From: Proteobacteria bacterium SG_bin4
Lineage (GTDB): Bacteria > Pseudomonadota > Gammaproteobacteria > Burkholderiales > Nitrosomonadaceae
Assembly: GCA_002083395.1 (NCBI GenBank)
Contig: LWDH01000047.1
Span: 1-64,000, forward strand
DNA length: 64,000 nucleotides
Reading direction: 5' to 3'
Positions within the stretch are counted from its first letter, which is position 1; each line of letters starts with the position of its first letter. The position numbers were made by a program, and so were the translations under genes. This document shows, piece after piece, positions 16,187 through 24,997 of the stretch. Under the pieces are notes generated by a model that saw only the letters and a program-made list of their open reading frames with translations, was not told the origin of the DNA and searched no databases.

Positions 16187-17014
16187 ATGCAAAAAACTCA
16201 TTATAACAAAACCAGTTCGCTGGTCTCGTTGGCGGTCATTTCCGCTTTAGCAATGGCAGGCAGCAATGCCTACGCAGCTGCAGTAAGCCCCAAACCATGG
16301 GTTAGCGGTGATAATGTCCTGAATTTAGGACTTAATTCCATTACTGCCACTGAAAGCGCAACCAAAAGCGCCTATTCCGACAATCCGAGCTTGAATTATT
16401 CCGCATGGGCGCATGTCGGCGATTGGTTCGTTTTTCAAAACACCGGCCTGCAGGATGTCACTGTAACGGTTAACGGCAGTTCAGGATTCGTACCGGGTGT
16501 CACGGTTTGGGCAACCGGCGCGAACGTGTTTGACGGCGGCACCGAAGGTTTCGGCTCGGAAATCAGCGATGCCGGTTTCGGCACCCCGCATTCATTCAAC
16601 GCAACCGGCAAAATGGGTGATGCCGGTACGTTGTGGATGGCCAACGGCCAAGGCGGCAATGTCCTGGAAACCTTGGGTTATGCGGTTGCAGGCGTGTCAC
16701 ACACGGTTGGTACCGGCTGGGGTGAAACCATTCTGCACGGCGCTAATGATGTCAGCCTGACCAACACCTTTGAAAACGGTGTCGGCGGCAGCGTGGGTGC
16801 AAATACCGCAACGCTGACGTTCAACGATCTGGCGCCCGGCTGGTATACGGTATACGTTGGCGGCACCGATCATACGTCCTCTGGCGGCGCTTATGAGCTG
16901 GCCGTCAGCGCAGTACCGGAAGCCGAAACCTGGGCCATGATGTTGGCCGGTTTGGGTCTGGTCGGATGGCGTATGCGTAAGCAACACCAAGCTTCGATTC
17001 AGGCTGCAGCTTAA
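16187..17014 (+). CDS. PEP-CTERM sorted surface protein
   Basis: The 275-residue protein has a signal peptide ending near SNAYA and a C-terminal sorting signal VPEAETW, helix AMMLAGLGLVGW and basic RMRK, so it is a PEP-CTERM exosortase substrate with PEA in place of PEP. The rest is Gly/Ser/Thr-rich and beta-rich, with WYTVYVGGTDH close to the sorting signal; the protein at 14844 has the similar YSIFVGGTDYF at the equivalent place, so the two are likely related. TTTGGAG gives the ribosome-binding site. No function is known. It has a long leader with a structured RNA and its own terminator. Confidence 0.85.
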   Translation: MQKTHYNKTSSLVSLAVISALAMAGSNAYAAAVSPKPWVSGDNVLNLGLNSITATESATKSAYSDNPSLNYSAWAHVGDWFVFQNTGLQDVTVTVNGSSGFVPGVTVWATGANVFDGGTEGFGSEISDAGFGTPHSFNATGKMGDAGTLWMANGQGGNVLETLGYAVAGVSHTVGTGWGETILHGANDVSLTNTFENGVGGSVGANTATLTFNDLAPGWYTVYVGGTDHTSSGGAYELAVSAVPEAETWAMMLAGLGLVGWRMRKQHQASIQAAA

Positions 17015-17040
17015 TCAGCGGAACATTTAGCCACGGGAGA

Positions 17041-17070
17041 AACGGGGGTAGCCGCATCGCCCCCGTTTTT
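17041..17070 (+). terminator. Rho-independent terminator
   Basis: ACGGGGG (17042-17048) pairs with CCCCCGT (17060-17066) and is followed by TTTT. It ends the PEP-CTERM gene at 16187 and isolates it from the cytochrome gene. Confidence 0.85.
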
Positions 17071-17198
17071 ACCTAACAAAGCACACTCGGCTCTGTTTCA
17101 GCAAGAATTCAAATCGTTTGTTTGATCAATTTCAGCAAGCGATTTCAACTTTAGAACAGCAGGAATGCCAGGGTGTTGAACTGCGAGGAACTCAAATC

Positions 17199-19385
17199 AT
17201 GCTAAAAACTATTAGAAAATATGGCATTCAGTTATTCATGGCAAGCTGTGTGATGGTTGTGACTTGCTCCACTCTGCACGCCGACTTCGGACCGATGCCC
17301 ATGTCTTTAAAAGGCGTACCGGTTCCTGAAGTACCCGGCTTATTGGACGGCAATAATCCGATTATCATCGATAAAGCAAGCGCCATTGCGCTGGGTAAAG
17401 CTTTATTCTGGGATATCAATGTAGGAAGCGACGGCATTGCTTGCGCCAGTTGCCATTTTCATGCCGGCGCCGATCGCCGCACCAGGAATGCGATTTCGCC
17501 CACCGGCAGAAACAGCAGCCTGCCTAAAGAATTTTCACAGGCCCGCGATGGAAGTCAATTGGGGCCTCATTCCGAACTGAAGAAAGGTGATTTTCCTTTT
17601 TTTCAAACCGATGACCCCATGAACCCACTGGGCGCTCCGATTTACATCAACAATGACGTGGTTTCGTCGTCAGGTACTTTTGGCGGTACTTACCGCGATG
17701 CCGAGGCATTTCTGGAAAGAAACGATGAATGTGATCGCGCTGTTGATCCGGTTTTTCATATCGGCTCTGTCGGCGCTCGCAAGGTTGAACCGCGTAACAC
17801 GCCAACGGTCATCAATGCCGTTTTCAATTTCCGTAATTTCTGGGATGGCCGCGCCAATAACATTTTCAATGGCAGCAGCCCTTGGGGAGATCGCGATCCG
17901 AATGCCGGCGTCTGGATAAAACTCCCCGATGGCAGCTTTACTAAAAAACGGCTGCGCTTGCTCAACTCATCGCTTGCATCCGTATCGGTGGCTCCACCGC
18001 TTGACGATTTCGAAATGAGCTGTCACGGACGGACCTTCCCTGAACTTGGCCGCAAGCTGTTTTACCGCAATCCGCTGGAACACCAGCAAGTTCACTGGAA
18101 TGACAGCGTGTTGGGCAGTTTGGCTAACAGCGCGCCGAACAGATTGCGAAGAGGCTTGAAGACCCGGTATTACCAAATGATCAAAAAAGCCTTTCATCCG
18201 AAATACTGGAACGATACGCCGGATGAACGATTCGGTTTTCCACCCGCATCGTCAGCCAGTCATTCGACTCCCTATAGCCAAACCGAAGCGAATTTTGCGA
18301 TGTTCTTTGGATTATCGCTGCAGATGTATATGGCTACGTTGATTTCCGATGATTCCCCGTTCGATCGCAGTGAAGTCGACGAGCATGGCGAACCGATCGG
18401 TTTGAGTGAATCGGCGCAACGCGGCATGGATTTCTTTCGCGATGCGCATTGCGCGCTTTGCCACATCGGACCCAACTTCACGGCTTCCGCCGTCATAACC
18501 AACAGCATTTTGCAGAAAACCAATCCGCACGCTTTCGGAAATGAATTGTTCCGCATCAGCACCATGAACGTGGTCACGCATTTGCCTTTGACGGCCGGTA
18601 TGATGTTTCAGGATACCGGATTTGCCGGTACCGGCGTAACACCGGTGGAAAACGATCCGGGGCTGGGCGCCACCGATCCGTTTGGTAATCCGTTGTCCTT
18701 TTCCGATCAGTACATCCAGATACTTGCCGGAAACCTGTCGGGAGCGGTCGATCCATTCGTCGTCAACGTACGCCCGTGCGATCTGGATACCGCGGTTGCG
18801 CTTGATCGCGACAAGCCGCATCCGCTGCTGTTTACACGATCGGATGGTATCCAGAAACAATTTCAAGGCACCGAAGGCTGCTTCAATGCGAGCGGGGCTT
18901 TTATCCCGACGGTAGCAACGGCTCGAGCTGAACTGGCGAAACCCGATCGCAGACGCCTCTTAAGCGCCGCCAAAGGCTCCTACAAAATTCCATCGCTCAG
19001 GAATATCGAATTGACAGGGCCTTACATGCACAATGGCGGCATGGCGACGTTGGAAGAAGTACTGGAGTTCTACATTCGAGGCGGTAATTTCACAACGCCG
19101 CCAAAAGAGTTCGGCAAGGTTTTTTCACAGCCTGAACTGCGATTATCCGCGGAACGCCGCACGGATTTGATCAATTTCCTGAAAAGCCTGACAGACGAAC
19201 GTGTGATTTATGAACGGGCTCCGTTCGATCATCCGGAATTAAGAATTCCGCATGGTCATGCCTCCGGAGCCGTCCGCAATCCAATCAGCAGTTCATTGGC
19301 TGCAGATGAATGGTTAATCATTCCCGCCGTCGGCGCCGCGGGAAGCACAAAACCTATCACGCCGTTTGAGCGTTATCTGCGTTAG
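17199..19385 (+). CDS. Diheme cytochrome c peroxidase/MauG-family protein
   Basis: The start at 17199 has GAGGA upstream and yields a signal peptide ending near TLHA, so the 728-residue product is periplasmic or exported. Two CxxCH haem motifs are present, CASCH near residues 82-86 and CALCH near 418-422, the pattern of the CcpA/MauG family. The C-terminal TGPYMHNGGMATLEEVLEFY is the conserved peroxidase block. It is about twice the length of classical CcpA (about 330 residues), with long insertions around and between the haem domains; such large members are found in ammonia and methane oxidisers, with unknown substrates. The stop TAG coincides with the left flank of a small TA-flanked element. 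Confidence 0.85.
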   Translation: MLKTIRKYGIQLFMASCVMVVTCSTLHADFGPMPMSLKGVPVPEVPGLLDGNNPIIIDKASAIALGKALFWDINVGSDGIACASCHFHAGADRRTRNAISPTGRNSSLPKEFSQARDGSQLGPHSELKKGDFPFFQTDDPMNPLGAPIYINNDVVSSSGTFGGTYRDAEAFLERNDECDRAVDPVFHIGSVGARKVEPRNTPTVINAVFNFRNFWDGRANNIFNGSSPWGDRDPNAGVWIKLPDGSFTKKRLRLLNSSLASVSVAPPLDDFEMSCHGRTFPELGRKLFYRNPLEHQQVHWNDSVLGSLANSAPNRLRRGLKTRYYQMIKKAFHPKYWNDTPDERFGFPPASSASHSTPYSQTEANFAMFFGLSLQMYMATLISDDSPFDRSEVDEHGEPIGLSESAQRGMDFFRDAHCALCHIGPNFTASAVITNSILQKTNPHAFGNELFRISTMNVVTHLPLTAGMMFQDTGFAGTGVTPVENDPGLGATDPFGNPLSFSDQYIQILAGNLSGAVDPFVVNVRPCDLDTAVALDRDKPHPLLFTRSDGIQKQFQGTEGCFNASGAFIPTVATARAELAKPDRRRLLSAAKGSYKIPSLRNIELTGPYMHNGGMATLEEVLEFYIRGGNFTTPPKEFGKVFSQPELRLSAERRTDLINFLKSLTDERVIYERAPFDHPELRIPHGHASGAVRNPISSSLAADEWLIIPAVGAAGSTKPITPFERYLR

Positions 19386-19526
19386 CAGGCCGTTGAAAAA
19401 CTATCGGCGTTGCCGCTACGGTGTTAAAAACAAGCTCAAAATGCTCATTTATACCGCATAAACTGCGCTTTTTCGCCTGTTTTTGCCTTGTATCGGCTGC
19501 CTCGACAACGTTTCTCAACGGCCTGC
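19385..19526. mobile_element. 142-bp TA-flanked MITE-like element
   Basis: Near-perfect 17-bp terminal inverted repeats GCAGGCCGTTGARAAAC (one mismatch) bound a 142-bp sequence, with TA at 19383-19384 and again at 19527-19528. A TA duplication is the habit of IS630/Tc1-like elements. The insertion joins the stop codon of the cytochrome gene, but removing it would still leave TAG, so the protein end is unchanged. No transposase is present and only this copy is in the window. Confidence 0.6.
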
Positions 19527-19562
19527 TAGCATCGCTGACCGCTCGAAACATATCGCAGAAAT

Positions 19563-19600
19563 AAAGGCCTTTCGATTATTATTGAAAGGCCTTTGTTTTT
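19563..19600 (+). terminator. Rho-independent terminator
   Basis: An 11-bp stem AAAGGCCTTTC/GAAAGGCCTTT with a 10-nt loop is followed by GTTTTT. It probably ends the cytochrome transcript, beyond the inserted element. Confidence 0.8.
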
Positions 19601-19631
19601 CCGTCATGAACCGGTTTTCATTGAAGTAAAA

Positions 19632-20966
19632 TCACTGCAATTTTAAAAACTTATCGTGGATGCGCCGCGTCGTCCGCCATACAACCCATAACACCAGCGG
19701 AATCATCAATCCGGTCGCCAGTTCCGGGTGAATCGGCAACCCCGCTGCTGCGCTCGCCTTAGTGACGTATAGCACCAAGCTGATTACATAGTACGAAATC
19801 GCCGCAATCGACAAGCCTTCCACGGTGCTTTGCAACCGCAATTGCAGTTCTTGTCCGCGCGTCAATTTTTCCAAGAGTTGCTGATTTTGCGTTTCCGCCA
19901 AGATATCGACGCGCGTACGTAACAGTGAGCTGGTTCGTGAAACACGCGCGGATAAATAACTTAGCCGCTGCGCGGCAGCCTCTACCGTGCTGATCGCCGG
20001 CGATAACCGCCGCTGCATGAATTCTCCAATCGTTTGCGTACCGTGAGTAGCCGTTTCGCGCAATTCTGCAATCCGTTGCATGACCAGCTTATTGTATGCC
20101 TGTGTCGCGGCAAAGCGGTAAGCATGTTCAACCGTCGCGCGCTCTATGCGCACCGCCAGTGCAATCAGCCTGTCCAATAATGCCTGATCCGATGCAGCCT
20201 TATTTTCCAGTTGCGCGGTGATTTCGGCGAGTTGTTGCTCGGCATTGCTCAATTCCGGGATGAGGCGCTTCGCCACTGGCAGACCACGTAACGCCATCAA
20301 CCGGTAGGTTTCAATTTCAAGCAAGCGCTGCGCAACACGCCCTGCTCGCGTCTCCGATGCATCGGCCGACATGACCACCAGCATGCGCTCAAACCCGCTG
20401 GGACGCAGCATGAAATCGGTTACTGCCAAGGAATGCCCTTCTCTGCCGATCACCGAAGCGACGATTGGATTGCCGCCAAACCATTGCCGTGCTTGCTTGA
20501 GTAATTCACCGGTAGCGTTCAAATTACCCGGCACCATCGCCAGTTTTACCGCGGTGATTGTCCGCCCCGGTATGTCAACCAGCCAATCACGGGGCAGCGC
20601 CAGGAATGACAGCAAATCAGGATCGGTTGCGCCTAATTGCGCTTCTTCGGGCAAATGCTGCACAAGCGAATAGCGGGTAAACTCGGTATGACGTTCCCAG
20701 CGCAGCGTATAGCCTTGCAGTCGCAACCGTAAAAAATTATTTTGTAATTGTTCGAGCAACAAACTCTGTTGCCCGGGAAGACGGCGCAGATGCTCGCATT
20801 CTTGCTCGCGGGTAATACCGTCGTTAATCACGACCACATAGATCACCAGCGCAGGTAAGCGGATACGCTGACTGGGGCGGGCATGCACTTCGTTGTGCAA
20901 CAATACCCGCTGCGGATCATCATCCGGGAGCAAATCGATAAAATCGGAATCAGTCGTTGAATACAT
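19632..20966 (-). CDS. DUF3422-family membrane protein
   Basis: The 444-residue protein begins with the family block LLHNEVHARPSQRIRLPA. It has long helical, coiled-coil-prone stretches (about residues 215-370, including LLEIETYRLMALRGLP) and two hydrophobic helices near the C-terminus (SIAAISYYVISLVLYV and a second ending in LVLWVVWR). This is the DUF3422 architecture, common in proteobacteria and without a known function. Inner-membrane location is inferred. It stands alone, with no evident partner. Confidence 0.85.
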   Translation of the reverse strand: MYSTTDSDFIDLLPDDDPQRVLLHNEVHARPSQRIRLPALVIYVVVINDGITREQECEHLRRLPGQQSLLLEQLQNNFLRLRLQGYTLRWERHTEFTRYSLVQHLPEEAQLGATDPDLLSFLALPRDWLVDIPGRTITAVKLAMVPGNLNATGELLKQARQWFGGNPIVASVIGREGHSLAVTDFMLRPSGFERMLVVMSADASETRAGRVAQRLLEIETYRLMALRGLPVAKRLIPELSNAEQQLAEITAQLENKAASDQALLDRLIALAVRIERATVEHAYRFAATQAYNKLVMQRIAELRETATHGTQTIGEFMQRRLSPAISTVEAAAQRLSYLSARVSRTSSLLRTRVDILAETQNQQLLEKLTRGQELQLRLQSTVEGLSIAAISYYVISLVLYVTKASAAAGLPIHPELATGLMIPLVLWVVWRTTRRIHDKFLKLQ

Positions 20967-21132
20967 GAAAACAGTTTGTGCGATAGGATTTGAAGCCTGA
21001 ATGTACCAAGGATCGGCTAGCCGGTCAAAAAACTCGTTACCTGAATATTGCTGTTAACAACCAGCCCGAATTTCGGGATTGCAGTTTTGCAATGGTGAAA
21101 TGATTACAACAAGGCTGTCATGCGCAGGATTT

Positions 21133-22254
21133 TCACGCTGGCGTAAGTGCTTCAAGCGCAGGGGTATAGCTCAACCCTAAGGCTTGCGCGACCGCTTGAT
21201 AGGTAAGCCGGCCACGATAAACATTTAAGCCATTGCGCAAATGCGGGTCATCCAACAAAGCTTTACGAGCTCCCTTATTAGCCAGCGCGATTACAAATGG
21301 CAATGTGGCATTGTTGAGCGCAAATGTCGAAGTGCGCGCCACCGCACCCGGCATGTTGGATACGCAATAATGCACGACGCCGTCTTGAATGAAAATGGGG
21401 TCGGCCAGTGTAGTCGGTCTGGAAGTTGCAAAGCATCCGCCTTGATCGATCGCGACATCCACCAATACCGCGCCGCGATTCATGCGGCTGACTAATTCAC
21501 GGCTCACCAGCTTGGGCGCTGCGCCGCCCGGAACCAGTACGGCGCCGATCACCAGATCGGCGGTGGATACATGCTCTTCCAAAGCATCCACCGTGGAAAA
21601 AACCGTATTGATTTTTGAGCCGTATTGCGAATCCAGTTGCTGCAAGCGATGAATCGATTTGTCCAGCACCGTGACATGCGCTTCCACGCCCATCGCAATC
21701 CGCGCGGCATTGGTGCCGACTACGCCGCCGCCGATTATTACGACGCGCGCCGCAGGCACGCCGGATACGCCGCCGAGTAACATTCCCCGGCCGCCTTGAT
21801 CCAATTCCAGCGCATGCGCGCCCGCCTGAATCGCCATCCGTCCGGCTACTTCGCTCATCGGCGCCAACAGCGGCAGCCCCCCAAAGTGATCGGTCACCGT
21901 TTCATACGCAATGGCGATACTGCCCGATTCCATCAATCCTTTGGTTTGCAGGGGATCCGGCGCCAAGTGCAAATAAGTGAACAGAATTTGTTCTTCTCTC
22001 AGCAAAGGAATCTCAGAAGGTTGCGGTTCTTTGACTTTCACGATCAATTCGGCTTGAGCATAAATCTCTTGCGGTGTATCGACCATCACCGCCCCGGCCA
22101 GCCGGTATTTGTCATCGCTTAAATCAATCTGAGCGCCAGCCAGCTTTTGCACCATGACCTGATGACCGTTGGCGACCAATTCGCGGACAGCCACCGGCGT
22201 CAGACCAACCCGTGATTCATGTATTTTAATTTCTTTGGGAACACCGATAAGCAT
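21133..22254 (-). CDS. ald: Alanine dehydrogenase
   Basis: Ald interconverts L-alanine and pyruvate plus ammonia with NAD. Residues 1-19 (MLIGVPKEIK then RVGLTP) are the family start; Lys75 (VKVKEPQ) and His96 (YLHLAPD) match the catalytic residues; GGGVVG at 175-180 is the NAD-binding loop, followed by VDVAIDQGGCF. Length 373 is normal. GGGAGAG precedes the ATG. It is about 30 bp downstream of the SDR gene on the same strand. Confidence 0.95.
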   Translation of the reverse strand: MLIGVPKEIKIHESRVGLTPVAVRELVANGHQVMVQKLAGAQIDLSDDKYRLAGAVMVDTPQEIYAQAELIVKVKEPQPSEIPLLREEQILFTYLHLAPDPLQTKGLMESGSIAIAYETVTDHFGGLPLLAPMSEVAGRMAIQAGAHALELDQGGRGMLLGGVSGVPAARVVIIGGGVVGTNAARIAMGVEAHVTVLDKSIHRLQQLDSQYGSKINTVFSTVDALEEHVSTADLVIGAVLVPGGAAPKLVSRELVSRMNRGAVLVDVAIDQGGCFATSRPTTLADPIFIQDGVVHYCVSNMPGAVARTSTFALNNATLPFVIALANKGARKALLDDPHLRNGLNVYRGRLTYQAVAQALGLSYTPALEALTPA

Positions 22255-22285
22255 TCATCTCTCCCTGCATCCAATCTACGTTTCT

Positions 22286-23029
22286 TTAGATAATACCACC
22301 ATTCACACCAATGCTTTGACCCGTTACCCAGCGCGCTTCATCACTGACCAGGAACAACACGGCTTTCGCAATATCGCCGCTATCGCCAATCCGCCCCAAG
22401 GCCGCCATGGCTGCCATGCGCTCGATATCGGCAGCGGTCTTTCCTGCTCGAAACAATTCCGTATCAACCGGACCCGGTAGTATTGAATTGGCGGTAATGC
22501 CACGTTTGCCCATTTCACGCGCAAAAATGCGGGTCAATTGTTCAATCGCAGCCTTGGTCGCGGCATATGCGCTATACTTCGGCAACATTAACCGGGTTAC
22601 GGTACTCGAAATGGTGACCACCCGCCCTTGATCCGCGAGTTTCCCGGTTGCTTCGCGCAGCGCATAAAAAACACTCTTGAGATTGACGTCAACGATACGA
22701 TCGAACTCGTCGTCCCGGATTTCCGCGATTTCCTTGAACAATAGAATGCCGGCGTTATTGACCAGAATATCGATCCGCTGGAACTGTTGAATCGTTTTAT
22801 CAAAAAGCTGTTTTACCGCGGCGGGATCGCTGACATCGGCCTGAATAGCGAAACCTTGGCCGCCGGCTGCTGCAATGGCCGCACAAATTTTGTCTGCAGC
22901 CAGTTTGTTATCCGCATAATTGATTACTACCGTTGCGCCCGCCGTTGCCAAAGTGCGTGCAATTTCAGCGCCGATCCCCCGCGAAGAACCGGTTACAATC
23001 GCAACTTTTCCACGTAACGGCTGCATCAT
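22286..23029 (-). CDS. SDR-family oxidoreductase
   Basis: A classical short-chain dehydrogenase: TGSSRGIG near residues 13-20 binds NAD(P), NNAGIL follows, and YSAYAATKAA carries the YxxxK catalytic pair. FabG-like 3-ketoacyl reductases have the same motifs, but no fatty-acid genes are adjacent, so the substrate is not known. I place the start at the tandem ATGs at 23029/23026 because the extra 31 residues upstream are not family-like and would overlap the ankyrin gene; no strong ribosome-binding site decides between them. Confidence 0.82.
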   Translation of the reverse strand: MMQPLRGKVAIVTGSSRGIGAEIARTLATAGATVVINYADNKLAADKICAAIAAAGGQGFAIQADVSDPAAVKQLFDKTIQQFQRIDILVNNAGILLFKEIAEIRDDEFDRIVDVNLKSVFYALREATGKLADQGRVVTISSTVTRLMLPKYSAYAATKAAIEQLTRIFAREMGKRGITANSILPGPVDTELFRAGKTAADIERMAAMAALGRIGDSGDIAKAVLFLVSDEARWVTGQSIGVNGGII

Positions 23030-23055
23030 CGATGCATCAGATTGATACCGAATGA

Positions 23056-23709
23056 TTATTCGGGTTTTGCATGACGCTTGAGATAATCGGCAATTTCGCC
23101 ATGTTCGCGCTTTTCCGCCCAACTCAAAGCGGTATCGCCTTGCTCATTGATTATCCGGGGATCGGCCCCATGATTCAGCAAAAATGAAACCGCCTGGAGA
23201 TGATTGCCTCTCACGGCCATCATCAATGCCGTCGAACCGTTATCCGAGGTGGAATTAATATCCGCACCACCGCCCAGCAGTACGCGCAGCGTATCCAGAT
23301 GGCCTGCAGAAGCGGCGTAAAGCAATGGATTCCAGCCACTGTGATTAATCTCCGCGCCTCTGATATACAGCAACTTAACCATTTCCGTGAAACCTTGATA
23401 GCTTGCCAGCATGATCGCGGTTTCGCCGAATCGATTGCGCAAATCGAGTTTCGCGCCGACTTCGACCAATAACTCGGCCATCTTGAGATTCTTTTCCTGA
23501 GCCGCGATCATTAAGGGTGTGTAACCTTCCTTATTGGGAAGATTGGGATTGGCGCCTTTTTCCAATAACCGCGAAACTTCGGAGATATTACCCCGCTCGA
23601 CCGCCCATATGAAATCTTCTTGAATTCCGGCGGATGCAATATTCGATAACCCCAAAAGCAGCGCCGCGGCAAAACGGAAAATCATTTGTGAATTAATTCG
23701 GTATGCCAT
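23056..23709 (-). CDS. Secreted ankyrin-repeat protein
   Basis: After a signal peptide (FRFAAALLLGLSNIASA) the protein consists of about five ankyrin repeats (NKEGYTPLMIAAQ, RFGETAIMLASYQG, GWNPLLYAASAGHL, DNGSTALMMAVRGNH, EQGDTALSWAEKR). Ankyrin repeats bind other proteins; the partner is unknown. Starts at 23709 or 23685 are both possible. The first overlaps the end of tatD by 17 bp, and I chose it because it gives a better n-region for the signal peptide. Together with tatD and queD it may form one transcript. Confidence 0.8.
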   Translation of the reverse strand: MAYRINSQMIFRFAAALLLGLSNIASAGIQEDFIWAVERGNISEVSRLLEKGANPNLPNKEGYTPLMIAAQEKNLKMAELLVEVGAKLDLRNRFGETAIMLASYQGFTEMVKLLYIRGAEINHSGWNPLLYAASAGHLDTLRVLLGGGADINSTSDNGSTALMMAVRGNHLQAVSFLLNHGADPRIINEQGDTALSWAEKREHGEIADYLKRHAKPE

Positions 23710-24475
23710 AATCGGAGAGTTTGAATAAGTTAAAAAAATTATGCGTGGTCGCATTCGCAATTTCTTCTATGCCTACTGCCCGTAACCGCGCGATCTCTTC
23801 CGCCACGTGCCGGACAAAAGCCGGCTGGTTTTGCTTGCCGCGAAATGGTACCGGCGCCAAATAGGGCGAATCGGTTTCAATCAGCATTCTATCCAATGGG
23901 ATATTCTTGGCAACTTCTTTCAGAGCCACAGCATTTTTGAACGTCACGATGCCGGAAAACGAAATGTAAAAATTCATGGCGATCGCTTGTTGCGCGACTT
24001 CCCAGCTCTCAGTAAAGCAATGCATGACGCCGCCCACGCGGTCCGCACCTTCTTCCTGCATGATTCGCATGGTATCGGCGGCGGCTGCACGCGTGTGAAT
24101 AATCAAGGGTTTATTGATTTTACGAGCCGCACGGATATGCTGACGGAATCGCTCGCGCTGCCATTCCAGATCGCCTTGCAAACGGAAATAATCCAATCCG
24201 GTCTCGCCGATGGCGATCACCTTCGGATGATCGGCTAAACCCGCGAGCTCGTCGGCATGCGGCTCGATTTGATCTTCATAATCCGGGTGCACGCCCACCG
24301 AAGCAAACAAATTGGCGTGCGCTTCCGCCAAAGCGCGCACACGCGGAAAATCCGGTAAATTGACACTGACACATAGCGCATGGGTAACCTGGTTGTGCTG
24401 CATATTCAGCAATAACGTTTGCAGATCTTTGGCGAGATCCGGAAAATCGAGATGACAATGTGAATCGATGAACAT
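23693..24475 (-). CDS. tatD: TatD-family metal-dependent hydrolase/DNase
   Basis: The metal-binding residues of the TatD family are present: DSHCHLD at the N-terminus, GETGLDYF, KPLIIHTRAA, GGVMHCF and LIETDSPYL. Such enzymes are 3'-5' DNases and are linked to DNA repair and to RNA or D-aminoacyl-tRNA related activities; the YcfH branch is the closest fit by the downstream FRGKQNQP motif. 260 residues is the usual length. It is 30 bp downstream of queD on the same strand. Confidence 0.93.
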   Translation of the reverse strand: MFIDSHCHLDFPDLAKDLQTLLLNMQHNQVTHALCVSVNLPDFPRVRALAEAHANLFASVGVHPDYEDQIEPHADELAGLADHPKVIAIGETGLDYFRLQGDLEWQRERFRQHIRAARKINKPLIIHTRAAAADTMRIMQEEGADRVGGVMHCFTESWEVAQQAIAMNFYISFSGIVTFKNAVALKEVAKNIPLDRMLIETDSPYLAPVPFRGKQNQPAFVRHVAEEIARLRAVGIEEIANATTHNFFNLFKLSDYGIPN

Positions 24476-24505
24476 AATTTCCAGTTAATGATAATGTGAT
24501 TAAAG

Positions 24506-24955
24506 TCAGCGCCTGCCTCGCACCGCGTCAGCCCAGCAGTTCGGAGTTTCAAACAAGCGCACTTGTTCGAGTTGCAGATGGTTGCCGTACTTGTCGCGGT
24601 ACGCTCCGTCTAAAATGCCGAAAGCGATTTGCGCCAAATTCTCCGCCGTTGGTTGAACATCCAGCACCACCGTTTTATGGTCTTCGATTGATCGCAAGAA
24701 CTGTAACACCTTGGTATCGCCCGAATAAACCAGAAAGGCATGATCCCAATGATCCACTAAAGCCGACTTTGCGATTTGTTTTACTTCGGAAAAATCCATG
24801 ACCATGCCTTGCTGCGCCACACCTTCCTCGGCGATAATATCACCCGAGAGCGTGATCTCGATGCAATATCGATGTCCGTGCAAGTGACGGCATTGACTAT
24901 TGTGAGTGGAAATACGATGACCTGCATCAAACTCCAACCTCCGGGTAATTAACAT
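24506..24955 (-). CDS. queD: 6-carboxy-5,6,7,8-tetrahydropterin synthase
   Basis: The protein belongs to the PTPS/QueD family, which makes 6-carboxytetrahydropterin for queuosine. FDAGHRIS and CRHLHGHRYCIEI supply the zinc-binding histidines and the catalytic cysteine; VLDVQPTAENLA carries the conserved glutamate near the C-terminus. At 149 residues it is a little longer than E. coli QueD (121). The divergent radical SAM gene next door is not a standard QueE, so pathway linkage is only suggestive. Confidence 0.9.
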   Translation of the reverse strand: MLITRRLEFDAGHRISTHNSQCRHLHGHRYCIEITLSGDIIAEEGVAQQGMVMDFSEVKQIAKSALVDHWDHAFLVYSGDTKVLQFLRSIEDHKTVVLDVQPTAENLAQIAFGILDGAYRDKYGNHLQLEQVRLFETPNCWADAVRGRR

Positions 24956-24997
24956 TTGTACCTATGCTTCGCAAATTAAATATGCGGAATTGTAACA

